Shown here one piece after another: positions 1 through 9,826 of a stretch of 64,000 bases of DNA. The stretch lies in NCBI RefSeq assembly GCF_023156195.1, contig NZ_JAKUKA010000001.1, forward strand, positions 4,526,001-4,590,000. Direction: 5' to 3'. A model generated the notes under the pieces. It was not told the DNA's origin, did not search any database, and saw only the letters and a program-made list of their open reading frames with translations. The position numbers and the translations under genes were made by a program. Origin of the DNA: Chitinophaga sedimenti. GTDB taxonomy: Bacteria; Bacteroidota; Bacteroidia; Chitinophagales; Chitinophagaceae. Position 1 is the stretch's first letter; each line of letters opens with the position of its first letter.

Positions 1-2
1 AG

Positions 3-149
3 TTTTACCAGGTAAATAATCAACAAATTGTACAACTTTCGCACATTACGGCACTGGATAACGACAACAACCTCGTACTGCTGAAAAGTGGAGCCGCAGT
101 GGAAGTGACCGAACGGCGCAAAAAGGAACTGCTCGCCCTCTGGAAATAA
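3..149 (+). CDS. LytTR-type DNA-binding domain, C-terminal fragment
   Basis: An open frame enters from the left edge and ends at TAA 147-149 (48 codons visible). The residues FYQVNNQQIVQLSHITAL followed by a hydrophobic strand and VEVTERRKKELLALW match the end of LytTR domains, the DNA-binding half of LytR/AgrA-type response regulators. The receiver domain, if any, lies outside the window. Family call is from pattern only; target genes cannot be inferred. Confidence 0.6.
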   Translation, partial: FYQVNNQQIVQLSHITALDNDNNLVLLKSGAAVEVTERRKKELLALWK

Positions 150-204
150 TATCGCAATTACTTTGGCAAAGAATTTGGATACCTGTTGATATAAAACGAT
201 CAAC

Positions 205-387
205 ATGAAAAACCTGCGTAACAGCTGCCTGCTCCTGCTGGCTGCGGGCTGCTTCATAGCTACATCATGCGTAGCGCCAAAAGCGCCGCCACGGCCTCCG
301 AGACCTCCGAAGCCGCCAAGACCTCCACATCCTGCGATGATACATCCGCCGGCGCCTGTGCAAGCCGACTATGTATATGTAGCGTAA
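205..387 (+). CDS. small proline-rich lipoprotein
   Basis: 60 residues. A basic start and a hydrophobic stretch (about residues 8-20) end in the lipobox ATSC, so Cys22 should be lipidated after signal peptidase II cleavage. The mature part is only about 39 residues and is almost entirely Pro/Arg/Lys/His (repeated PPRPPKPP units), ending in QADYVYVA. It is followed by a good intrinsic terminator, so it is probably a monocistronic gene. No family recognised; a cell-envelope tether or spacer is a guess. Confidence 0.6.
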   Translation: MKNLRNSCLLLLAAGCFIATSCVAPKAPPRPPRPPKPPRPPHPAMIHPPAPVQADYVYVA

Positions 388-409
388 CCACTTTATCGAT
401 ATATATTGA

Positions 410-441
410 AACAGCATCCTGTTATCGGGGTGCTGTTTTTT
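410..441 (+). terminator. intrinsic terminator of the small lipoprotein gene
   Basis: AACAGCA (410-416) pairs with TGCTGTT (431-437), with inner pairs at 417-419/428-430, and is followed by a T-run to 441. Confidence 0.7.
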
Positions 442-457
442 GTTGGTTATACCGCAA

Positions 458-487
458 TAAAAAACCCGCCTCCTTACGGAAGCGGGT
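458..487 (-). terminator. intrinsic terminator of rho
   Basis: On the minus strand ACCCGCTTCC (487-478) pairs with GGAGGCGGGT (473-464) and is followed by a T-run (A-run 458-463 on the plus strand). It lies 24 nt past the rho stop. Confidence 0.7.
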
Positions 488-510
488 CTCGTTTATCCAG
501 AACATTCAAA

Positions 511-2227
511 TTATCTGTTCATCGAAATCAGGAACTCCTCATTGCTGCGTGTACCACGCATGTGTTGCAGCATAAAATTCATGGCTTCTTCTGTATTCAT
601 ATCCGCCAGGTGATTGCGCAGGATGTAAACGCGTGAAAGCATTTCTTTATCCAGCAGCAGGTCGTCGCGGCGGGTAGAGGAAGCTGTAACATCGATCGCA
701 GGGAAGATGCGCCTGTTGGCGAGGCGGCGGTCCAGCTGCAACTCCATGTTACCAGTACCCTTAAATTCTTCGAAGATCACCTCGTCCATTTTAGAACCCG
801 TGTCGATCAGCGCGGTAGCGAGGATGGTGAGGGAACCGCCGTTTTCGATTTTACGTGCGGCGCCGAAGAACTGTTTGGGCTTCTGCATCGCGTTTGCTTC
901 CACACCACCGGACAATACTTTACCGGATGCAGGCGCCACGGTGTTATGCGCGCGGGCCAGGCGGGTGATGGAGTCGAGCAGGATCACTACATCGTGACCA
1001 CACTCTACCAAACGTTTTGCTTTTGCAACGCGATGGCAGACACCTTTACGTGTTTCTCGGCCGGTTCGTCGAAAGTAGAAGCAATAACTTCCGCTTTCAC
1101 ACTACGTTCCATATCGGTAACCTCCTCCGGGCGCTCATCGATGAGCACTACCATGAGGTAGATGTCAGGGTGATTGGTGGCGATTGCATTGGCCACTTCT
1201 TTCAACAACATGGTTTTACCCACTTTCGGTTGCGCCACGATCAGGCCACGCTGGCCTTTACCGATAGGCGTAAACATATCGATGATGCGGGTGGAATAGT
1301 TGTTGGGCGCGGTAGTCAGCGTCAGCTTTTCGAAAGGGAACAGCGGTGTGAGGTAATCGAAAGGTACGCGGTCGCGTACTTCTTCCGGCGTTTTACCGTT
1401 GATGGTTTCCACTTTCAGCAAAGCGAAATATTTCTCGCCCTCTTTCGGTGGACGAACCGAGCCACGCACAGTGTCGCCGGTTTTTAAACCAAACAGTTTA
1501 ATCTGCGAAGGCGATACATAAATATCATCGGGAGAACTAAGATAGTTGTAGTCGGAAGAGCGCAGGAAACCGTAGCCATCGGGCATCATTTCCAGTACAC
1601 CTTCACTTACGATAATACCATCAAATTCTATATTGAAAGCAACTTCTTTTTTGTTGGTCCGCTGCGGTTGATTTTTGGGCGCAACCGGCTGCTGTACAGG
1701 TTCTTCAACTGTTACAAAGTCGTTTACAAAATCATCGTCCTCGTCATCCGGCAGCACTACTTCTTCTTCCTCTTCTTCTACCGCTTCGTCAGATAATGCA
1801 GGCAATACAATGTCGTCATCATCATCAAAAGTTAAAGAAGGAATATCAAGATCTAATTCGAGTGTGCGTTTTTTGGGAGGTTCCGGGTTGGAAGGTTTTG
1901 CGGGTGTTTCTTTCTTAGGTTCCGGCGCAGGAGTTGCGGCTGCTGCTGCCTTTTTACCTCTTTTCGGTTTGTCTTCTGTAGCTGGTTCTTCTTGTGCTGC
2001 AGGGGCTTCGTCTTTTTGGAGGATGTAACCGCTTTACGTTTTCTACCTTTCTTCTCTTCGCCGTTCTCTGCCTGATCTTCGGATGCCATTACTGCTTGTT
2101 TATCGAGGATTTTATAGATCAGGGCCTGCTTGTCGAGTTTTTTGGAATTGGGTATTTCGAGCTTCTCGGCAATGTCAAGCAATTCAGGAACGAGCATGTC
2201 GTTCAATTGTAAGATGTCGTACATCAT
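511..2227 (-). CDS. rho: transcription termination factor Rho
   Basis: ATP-dependent RNA helicase that terminates transcription. Reading from ATG 2227: an N-terminal helical domain (about 1-50), a low-complexity linker of about 130 residues (first Lys/Ala/Pro-rich, then very acidic with EEEEEE and DDEDDD), the RNA-binding cold-shock domain (DGYGFLRSSDYNYL), then the RecA-like ATPase with P-loop QPKVGKT and VECGHDVVILLDSITRLARA. About 572 residues after repair. Two frameshifts, each one base short in a homopolymer: T-run 2013-2017 and T-run 1021-1024. Repairing them restores unbroken Rho similarity, so they are likely sequencing errors. The long linker is typical of Bacteroidota Rho. Confidence 0.93.
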
Positions 2228-2544
2228 CGTGAGTTGTCAGATTTTATTTTTGAAGTGTCTAAAGGAGGGTACCGCATACCAACATACACACAGCAATTAA
2301 TAAATAATTGTTTTGAGTCAAGTAAAACTTGTTTGAAACCATTAAACTTGAGTGGAGTTTTGAGCTTGGAACTGCTGATGAAGATGGCAAAATGGAAACT
2401 TGATCAGACAGATTATAACGCAAGATTAAAACAAGTTTTACTATTATCCAAAAAAAAGTGCTTTTTAACACTTCAAAGCAGCCGCGAAATGGGATTTACA
2501 CCTATTTTTGCATTCCTTTAATAAATAACAATAAAAAATATTTT
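2228..2544. other. AT-rich divergent intergenic region between rho and asnS
   Basis: 317 bases without a convincing gene. It holds a perfect 14-bp inverted repeat (2321-2334 with 2429-2442, 94 nt apart), a small hairpin followed by a T-run on the minus strand (2473-2449), and the asnS -7 box at 2503. On the minus strand the long inverted repeat would sit in the rho leader. Confidence 0.5.
2503..2510 (+). promoter_or_regulatory. -7 promoter box for asnS
   Basis: TATTTTTG fits the Bacteroidota TAnnTTTG consensus and gives a leader of about 30 nt before ATG 2545. No clear -33 TTTG at the usual spacing. Confidence 0.4.
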
Positions 2545-3982
2545 ATGAGCCAAAGAGTGAAGGTCAAACAGATCCTGTTGGACGACAAAGCGAACTACGA
2601 AGTTACGGTCAAAGGTTGGGTGCGAAGCTTTCGCAACAACCAATTCATAGCGCTTAACGATGGCTCAACTAATAATAATCTGCAGGTAGTAATTACCCAG
2701 GAAAATGTGGATGCCGCTACAGTAAAACGCATCACCAGCGGCGCTGCCATCAGCGTTACCGGCGAAATCATTCCTTCTTTGGGTAAAGGTCAGAAGGTGG
2801 AACTGAAGGCCGCTACATTGGAAATTCTCGGCGATTGCGATCCCGAAAAATATCCGCTGCAGTTAAAAAACAGACCCAGCCTCGAGTACCTGCGCGAAAT
2901 TGCCCACCTGCGTTTCCGCACCAATACATTCGGCGCCATTTTCCGCGTGCGTCATACACTCGCTTTTGCGGTACATAAATTCTTCAACGACCGCGGCTTT
3001 GTGTATCTGCACACGCCCATTATCACGGCCTCTGATGCCGAAGGCGCCGGCGAAATGTTCCGCGTAACCACGCTCGACATGAAAAAGCCACCGCTGGACG
3101 AAGCAGGCAACATCGACTACTCACAGGACTTCTTTGCCCGCAGCACCAACCTCACCGTATCGGGCCAACTGGAAGGAGAACTCGGCGCGATGGCGTTCGG
3201 CGATATCTATACTTTCGGCCCCACTTTCCGTGCCGAAAATTCCAACACTGCCCGTCACCTGGCAGAGTTCTGGATGATTGAACCGGAGATGGCTTTCTAT
3301 GAACTGAAAGACAACATGGACCTCGCGGAAGCCTTCATCAAATATGTGATCGGTTATGCACTCGAACACAATCGTGAAGACCTCGAATTCCTTGCCCAAC
3401 GCACGGAAGAGGAGGAAAAACAAAAACCTCAGAACGAAAGAAGCGAGTTAAAACTGGTTGACAAACTGGAATTTGTATTGAACAACGAATTTGAGCGCCT
3501 CACTTACACCGAAGCCATCGACATTCTGAAAAACAGCAAACCCAATAAGAATAAAAATTCACTTATCTCATCGAAGAATGGGGTGCAGATCTGCAGAGCG
3601 AACATGAACGCTACCTTGTAGAAAAACATTTCAAAAAACCGGTTATCCTCACCGATTATCCGAAAGCGATTAAATCGTTCTACATGAAACAGAACGACGA
3701 CGGCAAAACCGTACGCGCCATGGATATTCTCTTCCCCGGCATCGGCGAAATCGTAGGTGGTTCTCAACGTGAAGAGAACTACGACAAACTGGTGCAACGC
3801 ATGGAAGAACTGCATTTGCCGGTAGAGGAAATGTCGTGGTACTGGATACCCGCCGCTTCGGGTCCGCACCGCATGCAGGCTTTGGTCTCGGCTTCGAAAG
3901 GCTTGTTCTTTTCGTAACCGGCATGACCAACATTCGCGACGTGATCGCTTTCCCAAGAACACCGGGAAGCGCAGAATTCTAG
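2545..3982 (+). CDS. asnS: asparagine--tRNA ligase
   Basis: Charges tRNA-Asn in the cytoplasm. The start MSQRVKVKQILL is chosen over upstream in-frame codons because it matches the family N-terminus. N-terminal OB-fold anticodon-binding domain (about 15-110), then class II catalytic core: motif 2 region FGPTFRAENSNTARHLAEFW and motif 3 AGFGLGFERLV near the C-terminus, ending DVIAFPRTPGSAEF. Two one-base losses break the frame: A-run 3553-3557 and a C near 3842 (restoring WYLDTRRFGSAPHAGFG). Length after repair about 479, normal for AsnRS. A strong terminator follows. Confidence 0.93.
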
Positions 3983-4004
3983 CAACATCATTCCTATTGA
4001 TAAC

Positions 4005-4036
4005 AGGCCGGCCGCAACGCCGGCCTTTTTTTTTTA
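4005..4036 (+). terminator. intrinsic terminator of asnS
   Basis: GGCCGGC (4006-4012) and GCCGGCC (4019-4025) with a 6-nt loop, followed by ten T. Confidence 0.8.
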
Positions 4037-4187
4037 AAACTACCTTATGGAAATTGATACGCACCGCATCCTTATGTCAACAAGCAATTAATTTTTCAAT
4101 AAAGAATGTGTGTTTAAAAGATGTGCTGGGGGCGGGTTTTCGCGCCCGCTCCAAATCGTCTTATCCCATCAATCCAAAAATGATTTT

Positions 4188-4720
4188 ATGGCAGAAATGA
4201 ACCCTAACACAGGTAACAGCAAACATGCTAAACCGCGCAGAAAAAAATTATCTACCCGCGTAGATATGACACCCATGGTGGATCTCGGATTTCTGTTAAT
4301 CACCTTCTTTATGCTGACCACTACGCTGGCGCAACCGAAAACGATGGACCTCGTGATGCCCGCCGACGGCAAAAGCATGCCTGTACCGGAAAGCAAAGCA
4401 CTCACTATTTTACTCAGCGACAATAACCGCATCGCTTATTATGAAGGTGATGGCAGTGATCCCAATGCGGCAGCCAGCGTACAGTACACCACTTATTCCA
4501 CCAAAACCGGCATCGGTGATGTGATCCGAAAAAGCAACAACGCGTGGCCCAAAAGTATGGTAATGAGCATGAATTGATCGTACTGATTAAAGCGGATGAA
4601 AAAGCGAAATACAATAATGTGGTAGACGTGATGGACGAAATGCTGATCAACCGCGTGGCCCGCTATGCGATCGTGGACATCACCGATAACGATAAAAGTT
4701 TTTTACACCCTATACCATAA
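4188..4720 (+). CDS. exbD: ExbD/TolR-family biopolymer transport protein
   Basis: Inner-membrane partner of ExbB/TolQ that passes proton-motive force to TonB or TolA. Start at ATG 4188 (MAEMNPNTG). A basic N-terminus (KPRRKKLSTRVDMTPMVDLGF) leads into a single membrane helix (FLLITFFMLTTTLA). The Asp in MVDLGF is the conserved proton-translocating residue. A periplasmic domain follows, ending YAIVDITDNDKSFLHPIP. A one-base loss at GG 4559-4560 breaks the frame. No exbB or tonB adjoins, so it is an orphan copy here. About 178 residues after repair. Confidence 0.85.
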
Positions 4721-4741
4721 GCTACACAACTAAAAAGCAGG

Positions 4742-4771
4742 AAGGCTGGCCTTTTCGGGCCGGCCTTTTTA
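4742..4771 (+). terminator. intrinsic terminator of exbD
   Basis: AAGGCTGGCC (4742-4751) pairs with GGCCGGCCTT (4758-4767, one G-U) and is followed by a T-run. Confidence 0.75.
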
Positions 4772-4819
4772 TTGCGTATGCTTTTATCGTATATTTATTT
4801 ATCCAAAACAAGTTGAACT

Positions 4820-5774
4820 ATGGCAAACGTTAATTCCATTCCTTCCGTGGACCTTGCTGATTTCATTTCGGGCGACGCCGCTAAAAAGGCCGCCTTTGTG
4901 CAGCAACTGGGCAAAGCATATGAAGAAGTAGGTTTTGTGGCAGTGAAAAATCATGGCATTCCGGATGAGCTGATTGCCGATCTGTACAAGTATGTACAGG
5001 ATTTTTTCCAGCTTCCTTCTGATGTTAAACACCGCTATGAAATTCCGGAACTGGCCGGACAGCGGGGTTACACTTCTTTTGGTAAGGAACACGCGAAAGG
5101 TTTTGACGCGCCCGATCTGAAAGAGTTTTTCCAGTTCGGACAAACAGTGGCGGAGAACAGTCCGTTGAAAAATGAATATCCGGATAACGTGCAGGTTAGT
5201 GAAGTAGCGCCGTTTACGCCTACTTTGCACAAGGCCTACCAGGGCTTTGAACGTGCGGGTAAGTATTTGTTGCAGGCAATCGCCCTGTACCTTGGTTTGG
5301 ACGAACATTATTTTGATGCAAAAATAGATGAGGGTAATTCCATCCTGCGCGCTATTCACTATCCGCCCATTACACAGGAACCTAAGTCCGCCATCCGCGC
5401 CGAGCAGCACGAAGACATCAACCTTATTACTTTGCTGGTAGGCGCTTCGGCCGATGGCTTGCAGATATTAGACAAGCAGGATAACTGGGTACCAGTGACC
5501 TCTTTGCCGGAACAGATCGTCGTAAATGTTGGCGACATGTTGCAACGGTTGACGAACAATCGCCTGAAGTCTACCACACACCGCGTGGTAAATCCGCCGC
5601 GCGAGAAGTGGGGCACCTCCCGATTCTCGATTCCATTCTTTTACACCCACAGTCTACCATGGACCTCACCGCACTGCCAAGTTGCGTAACGGCCGACAAT
5701 CCGCTGCAATACGAACCGATCACCGCGGGCGAATACCGGATGAACGTTTGCGCGAAATCGGGTTGAAGAAGTAG
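4820..5774 (+). CDS. 2-oxoglutarate/Fe(II)-dependent oxygenase, isopenicillin-N-synthase-like
   Basis: Cytoplasmic non-heme iron oxygenase of the IPNS/2OG-FeII family. An N-terminal DIOX_N region (IPSVDLADF ... FVAVKNHGIP, residues 5-50) precedes the double-stranded beta-helix core with the iron ligands His and Asp of EQHEDINLITLL and the distal His of STTHRVVNP. TSRFSIPFF carries the Arg-x-Ser that binds 2-oxoglutarate. Two one-base losses near 5653 and 5738 hide the true C-terminus ...DERLREIGLKK. About 318 residues after repair. The substrate cannot be told; related proteins range from antibiotic to hormone biosynthesis. Confidence 0.85.
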
Positions 5775-5776
5775 AC

Positions 5777-6824
5777 TTATAAACGGCTTGTACTTGATTC
5801 TTTTTCTTTGATCACCAGTAAACTGGCCGCGGCGGAGGACGTAATCTCTTCGCCGCGGAGCAGCCTGGAGAAATACGTAACGAGCGCTGTCGGGATGCGA
5901 TACTCGTTTTGGGGAAAATTCATGAAGTAAGTATGCTTATACCGTACCGCCTCTTTGAAATTCACATAGGTGGCGTTCGGTGCTTTATCATCGCGGATCT
6001 TTTCACCCAGCTGCTTTCTCATCGTTAGCAGATGCGCTCCTTTTAGCTGAAAATCCTTCTTGTTATGATGGATGTAAATGTGATGTGCAAAGTTGATTTT
6101 TGATACCCATTCCGCGTGATCTTTCTGCGGTACACAGGCGGCATTCAGCACCAGGTTATCTATGAATGGAAAATCGTTTAACCGTGCAACATCCTGTGTC
6201 AGCATCATTTGCCTTACGATAATATTCCCCATACTGTGATTGAAAGTGGTGAACCGCACCCCGCTGATCCAGGGAGCTTCCAGCTTGCGGGCCTGTTGAA
6301 TTTCGAGCAGCAGGTTATAATATTGCCCGGCCGACAGTGCCGCATTCTCCATTGCGAAGCGGAAGTTTTGGAAGGCTTATAAGTTGTATTAATGCTGGCG
6401 TAGTCGAACATTACTACGTTCACATCGTACTGAGTGCTCATCAGTTGGGCCCGCATGACGTTAGCGGTGAATATTTTCCCCATTCCTTCGGCATACAGTA
6501 CAATATCGCGCTTTATGGGAAGGCGCTCCATGGCATCGCCCAAAGTAGGCTCCTGGTATACCTTCCATTTGCCCTCCTTTTTCTCCGGAAAAAATACTTA
6601 AGCGCCGTGGTATCCACAAACTCGTCTACAAACCGGAGACTATCGGGCAGCACATGACGGTTGCTCACGAACACCAGGCAGGTATCCTGTTCGCTGGCAG
6701 GTAGCTCATTGCCCGCCTGGAGCGTAAACTGCGACCATGACGCAACGCTGTTAAAATCAATGCTCTGTGCTGATACGAAGGTGTTTGCCATCACCATCAT
6801 CAGTATAAAAACTACTTTCCGCAT
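5777..6824 (-). CDS. secreted alpha/beta hydrolase
   Basis: Signal peptide MRKVVFILMMVMANTFVSAQS, then an alpha/beta-hydrolase fold: strand DIVLYAEGMGK, strand NVVMFDYASI, and the nucleophile elbow FNHSMGN, where Ser sits in an H-S-M-G context as in the DUF900/esterase group. A conserved His HTYF near the end may complete the triad. Two frameshifts: T-run (plus-strand A-run 6589-6594, one short) and one near 6370. About 350 residues after repair. Substrate unknown. It ends 2 nt from the converging oxygenase gene with no terminator between them. Confidence 0.65.
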
Positions 6825-7041
6825 ATGGGTCGGCTGTTATTAACCTAAAACGTCTAAACGAAACATTTTGTTCCCGCAGGCGCTCTCAAAGGCAAGTATA
6901 TCAACTATTATGCCTGCCACCGGGGCGGCCGGCGCCTTGAATTCGCTGAGGATGAAACGCTTAAATACGGACCGGCCGCATATTTAGTTTGAATAATTCA
7001 GTATTTATTTTGAAATTCGACAACCTGAAACAGCGCATTAA

Positions 7042-8233
7042 GTGTTTTTACGTCATATCTCTTTTCTGAAAGCTGTCTTTTTCACAGCATTACTGCTTAT
7101 GGAGGCCCGCAAGGCCACCTGGCAATGATGCTGAAAACGTTTGTACAGCAAAGAAAAGACGTAACGGAAAAGGAGCTGATGGAGTATAACTCATTTTGCC
7201 AGTTACTGCCCGGCGCCTCTTCTTCCCAAACCCTTACGCTGATTGCCTATAAACGTGGCGGCATCACCCTCGCCGTAGCCTCGCTGCTCATCTGGATCGC
7301 ACCCGCGTGTATTTTGATGGGTTCCCTGAGTTTCCTGCTCCAGTTTTTTGACAAGCGCGCGCTGGACGTGGATATTTTTAAATACGTGCAGCCAATGGCC
7401 GTGGGCTTCCCGGCATATGGGGGCATGAAGGCATACACCATCAGCATCCGCAACGCTGCCAGCGTGTTCATTATGCTACTGGCGCTGGCCGTTACCTTTT
7501 TCCTGAAATCGCCGTGGACCTTCCCGATACTGATTATCATTGGCGGGGTCATCACCAACTTCACCAATAAAAACAATCCCGACTCCATAGAAAAGCCGCG
7601 CAAAATCAAATGGGCCAACCTCTGGCTGTTTGCCGCGCTGTTCATTTTAGCGGGATTACTGTCTGAACTGGCCCGCGTGTACGACTGGGACATCAAACGC
7701 CCCTTCAACATGTTCGAGCACTTTTACCGGTTTGGGACATTGGTATTCGGCGGCGGCGACATCCTCATTGCCATGATGCTGGAGCAATATGTGACCCGCG
7801 CCAAAACCCAGTTTATGAGCGCGGAGGAACTGCTTACCGGCGCGGGCATCATGCGCGCCATCCCCGGGCCCACCTTTTCGTTGTCTGCTTACGTAGGCGG
7901 CATGGTCATGCGAAACATGGGACCGGGCTTTCAGCTACTCGGTTGCATCCTGGCGCCCATAGCGATCTTCTTACCAAGCCTGCTGCTGGTATTGTTCTTT
8001 TTCCCCATCTGGAACAACCTGAAAAGTATGCGGTGATCTATCGCGCGCTGGAAGGGATTAACGCCGTGGTGGTAGGTATCATGTGGGCGGCTACATTTAT
8101 TCTACTGTTTTCTATCTCGCTTACCTGGTATAACGTCCTCATTATCCTCTGGACGCTGGGCTTTCTATATCTTACCCGGGTACCGTCCCCGTTGATCGTA
8201 GTGGCGTGCCTGCTGTTGGGCTGGTTATTTTAG
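7042..8233 (+). CDS. chrA: chromate transporter, fused two-domain ChrA
   Basis: CHR-family membrane transporter; characterised members export chromate. Long form: first CHR domain with TAYGGPQGHLAMM and FCQLLPGASSSQTLTLIAYKRGG, then a second copy (FYRFGTLVFGGGDILIAMM, AIPGPTFSLSAYVGG), each with several hydrophobic helices, about 398 residues in all. The region upstream of the first in-frame ATG is coding: a missing T near 7098 joins RHISFLKAVFFTA to TAYGGP. The likely start is then GTG 7042. A second frameshift lies near 8022. The natural substrate may not be chromate. Confidence 0.83.
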
Positions 8234-8390
8234 AACAGTTGTAGGTTATAACACAGCTTGATAATAAGTGTAGGCCAACAGCTATCCGGCAACACCACTA
8301 CGAAACGTTCCACGGGTTTGTTGTACGGCCCACAATATATTAAATATTTCCAGCTCAAGGCCACTATCAAATTGTTATTGAACAGATTTT

Positions 8391-8433
8391 AAATATCGAA
8401 CGCCGGGAGCTGTCGTCCCGGCGTTCGATATTT
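8391..8433. terminator. bidirectional terminator between chrA and the epimerase gene
   Basis: Perfect 18-bp stem (8391-8408 with 8416-8433) with a 7-nt loop, flanked by A on one side and T on the other, so it can stop both converging genes. Confidence 0.8.
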
Positions 8434-8446
8434 TATAGAAACGATG

Positions 8447-9627
8447 TTACTTTTTCACATCGAACTTGTACACGCAAACGTGCTTGTACGTCTGCCCGGG
8501 CTTTAACACTGTGGAAGGGAAAGAAGGCTGGTTCGGAGAATCCGGGAAATGCTGTGTTTCCAGGCACAGTGCGGTGCGGAAGTTATAAACTTTTCCGCCT
8601 TTGCCGGTGTCTTTTCCATCGATGAAGTTACCGCCATAAAACTGTACACCCGGCTCGGTTGTCCATACTTCCATAAAACGGCCGCTCTGGGGCTCCAGTA
8701 CGGAAGCTGCCAGGGTCAGCGAATCGCCTTTTTGTTCAGTACCCAGTTGTGGTCGTAACCTTTACCGAATTTCAGCTGCTCGTTGTCTTCGTCGATGCGC
8801 GCGCCAATAGCGGTAGGCGTGGTGAAGTCGAACGGCGTGCCTTTTACCGGGATGTTTTTACCCAAAGGGATCAGGGTGCTGTCTACCGGCGTAAAATTAT
8901 CTGCGTTCAGGTACAGCACGTGATCATTGATCGTGCCGTTACCTGCGCCATGCAGGTTAAAGAAGCTGTGGTGCGTCAGGTTTACGATAGTGGCTTTATC
9001 TGTAGTGGCGCTGTACGATACTTTAAACTCGTTATTATCGGTGAGTTCGTAAGTCATGGTAATATCTAGTGCACCTGGATAACCTTCTTCGCCATCGGGC
9101 GACAAATAATGAAATACTACGGTTTTAGGATCCTTCTGCTCCATATCCCACACCACCTCATTGTATCCTTTTTTACCGCCGTGAAGGGTATTTTTACCGT
9201 TATTGAGGAACAGCGAATACTCCTTACCGTCGAGTTTGAATTTGCCTTTGGCAATGCGGTTGCCATAACGGCCTACTACGCCGCCATAATATTCCTCGTG
9301 GCCGGTGAGGTACCCTTTCAGGTCGCTGTAACCGAGTACGATATCGTCTTTTACGCCGTTTTTGTCCGGGGTAAGCAGCGAAACCACTTTAGCGCCATAG
9401 TTGGTAACGGCCATTTCGATGCCGTTGCTGTTTTTGAGGTAGGCGATTTTCACCTGTTTACCATCGATGGTGGTGTCGAAGCCGGCGGCGGGGGCAATGG
9501 TCTCTACGGAATTGGCAACGGAGGAATTTGCGGTATTTGTGGTGTCTGCGTTGCTTTTGGTGCCACCCTGGTTACAGGCGGCTGCGCCCAGCACTGCCGT
9601 TGTTAAAAGCGGAAGGAGCTTTCTCAT
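8447..9627 (-). CDS. galM: aldose 1-epimerase, lipoprotein form
   Basis: Mutarotase interconverting alpha and beta anomers of aldohexoses. The N-terminus MRKLLPLLTTAVLGAAAC is a lipoprotein signal (Cys18), followed by a Ser/Thr/Asn linker, so this copy acts in the periplasm or envelope. GalM hallmarks: YYGGVVGRYGNRIAKGKF, catalytic His in NLTHHSFFNLHG and catalytic Glu in LETQHFPDSPNQPSFPS. A frameshift near 8700 separates the C-terminal 90 residues. About 394 residues after repair. Secreted GalM in Bacteroidota usually serves polysaccharide use, but no sugar genes adjoin. Confidence 0.9.
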
Positions 9628-9776
9628 ACGTGGGAGAATTGGTTTTTATTGGTTTAAAAAATTGATGTCAATGGTCTATAAGTGTCTAATATACATATTA
9701 GATTGCTTACAAAGAAGACAGTAATTAACAGAAAGTTCCTTAAAAAGAAAAAAAAGGGTGGGCCTGGGGCAAACAA

Positions 9777-9801
9777 AAAGGCCCGGTTGCCCGGACCTTT
9801 T
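9777..9801 (-). terminator. imperfect terminator of the deoxyhypusine synthase-like gene
   Basis: On the minus strand AAAGGTCCGG and CCGGGCCTTT pair with one mismatch around a 4-nt loop and are followed by a short T-run. Confidence 0.5.
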
Positions 9802-9826
9802 CTATCAACATAAAGAATAATAAAGC

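Noticed and set aside
511..2227. Programmed frameshifting in rho or other broken genes.
   Set aside because: Breaks lie at varied, unrelated sites in many genes, lack slippery heptamers with downstream structures, and fit single-base loss; sequencing error is the simpler reading.
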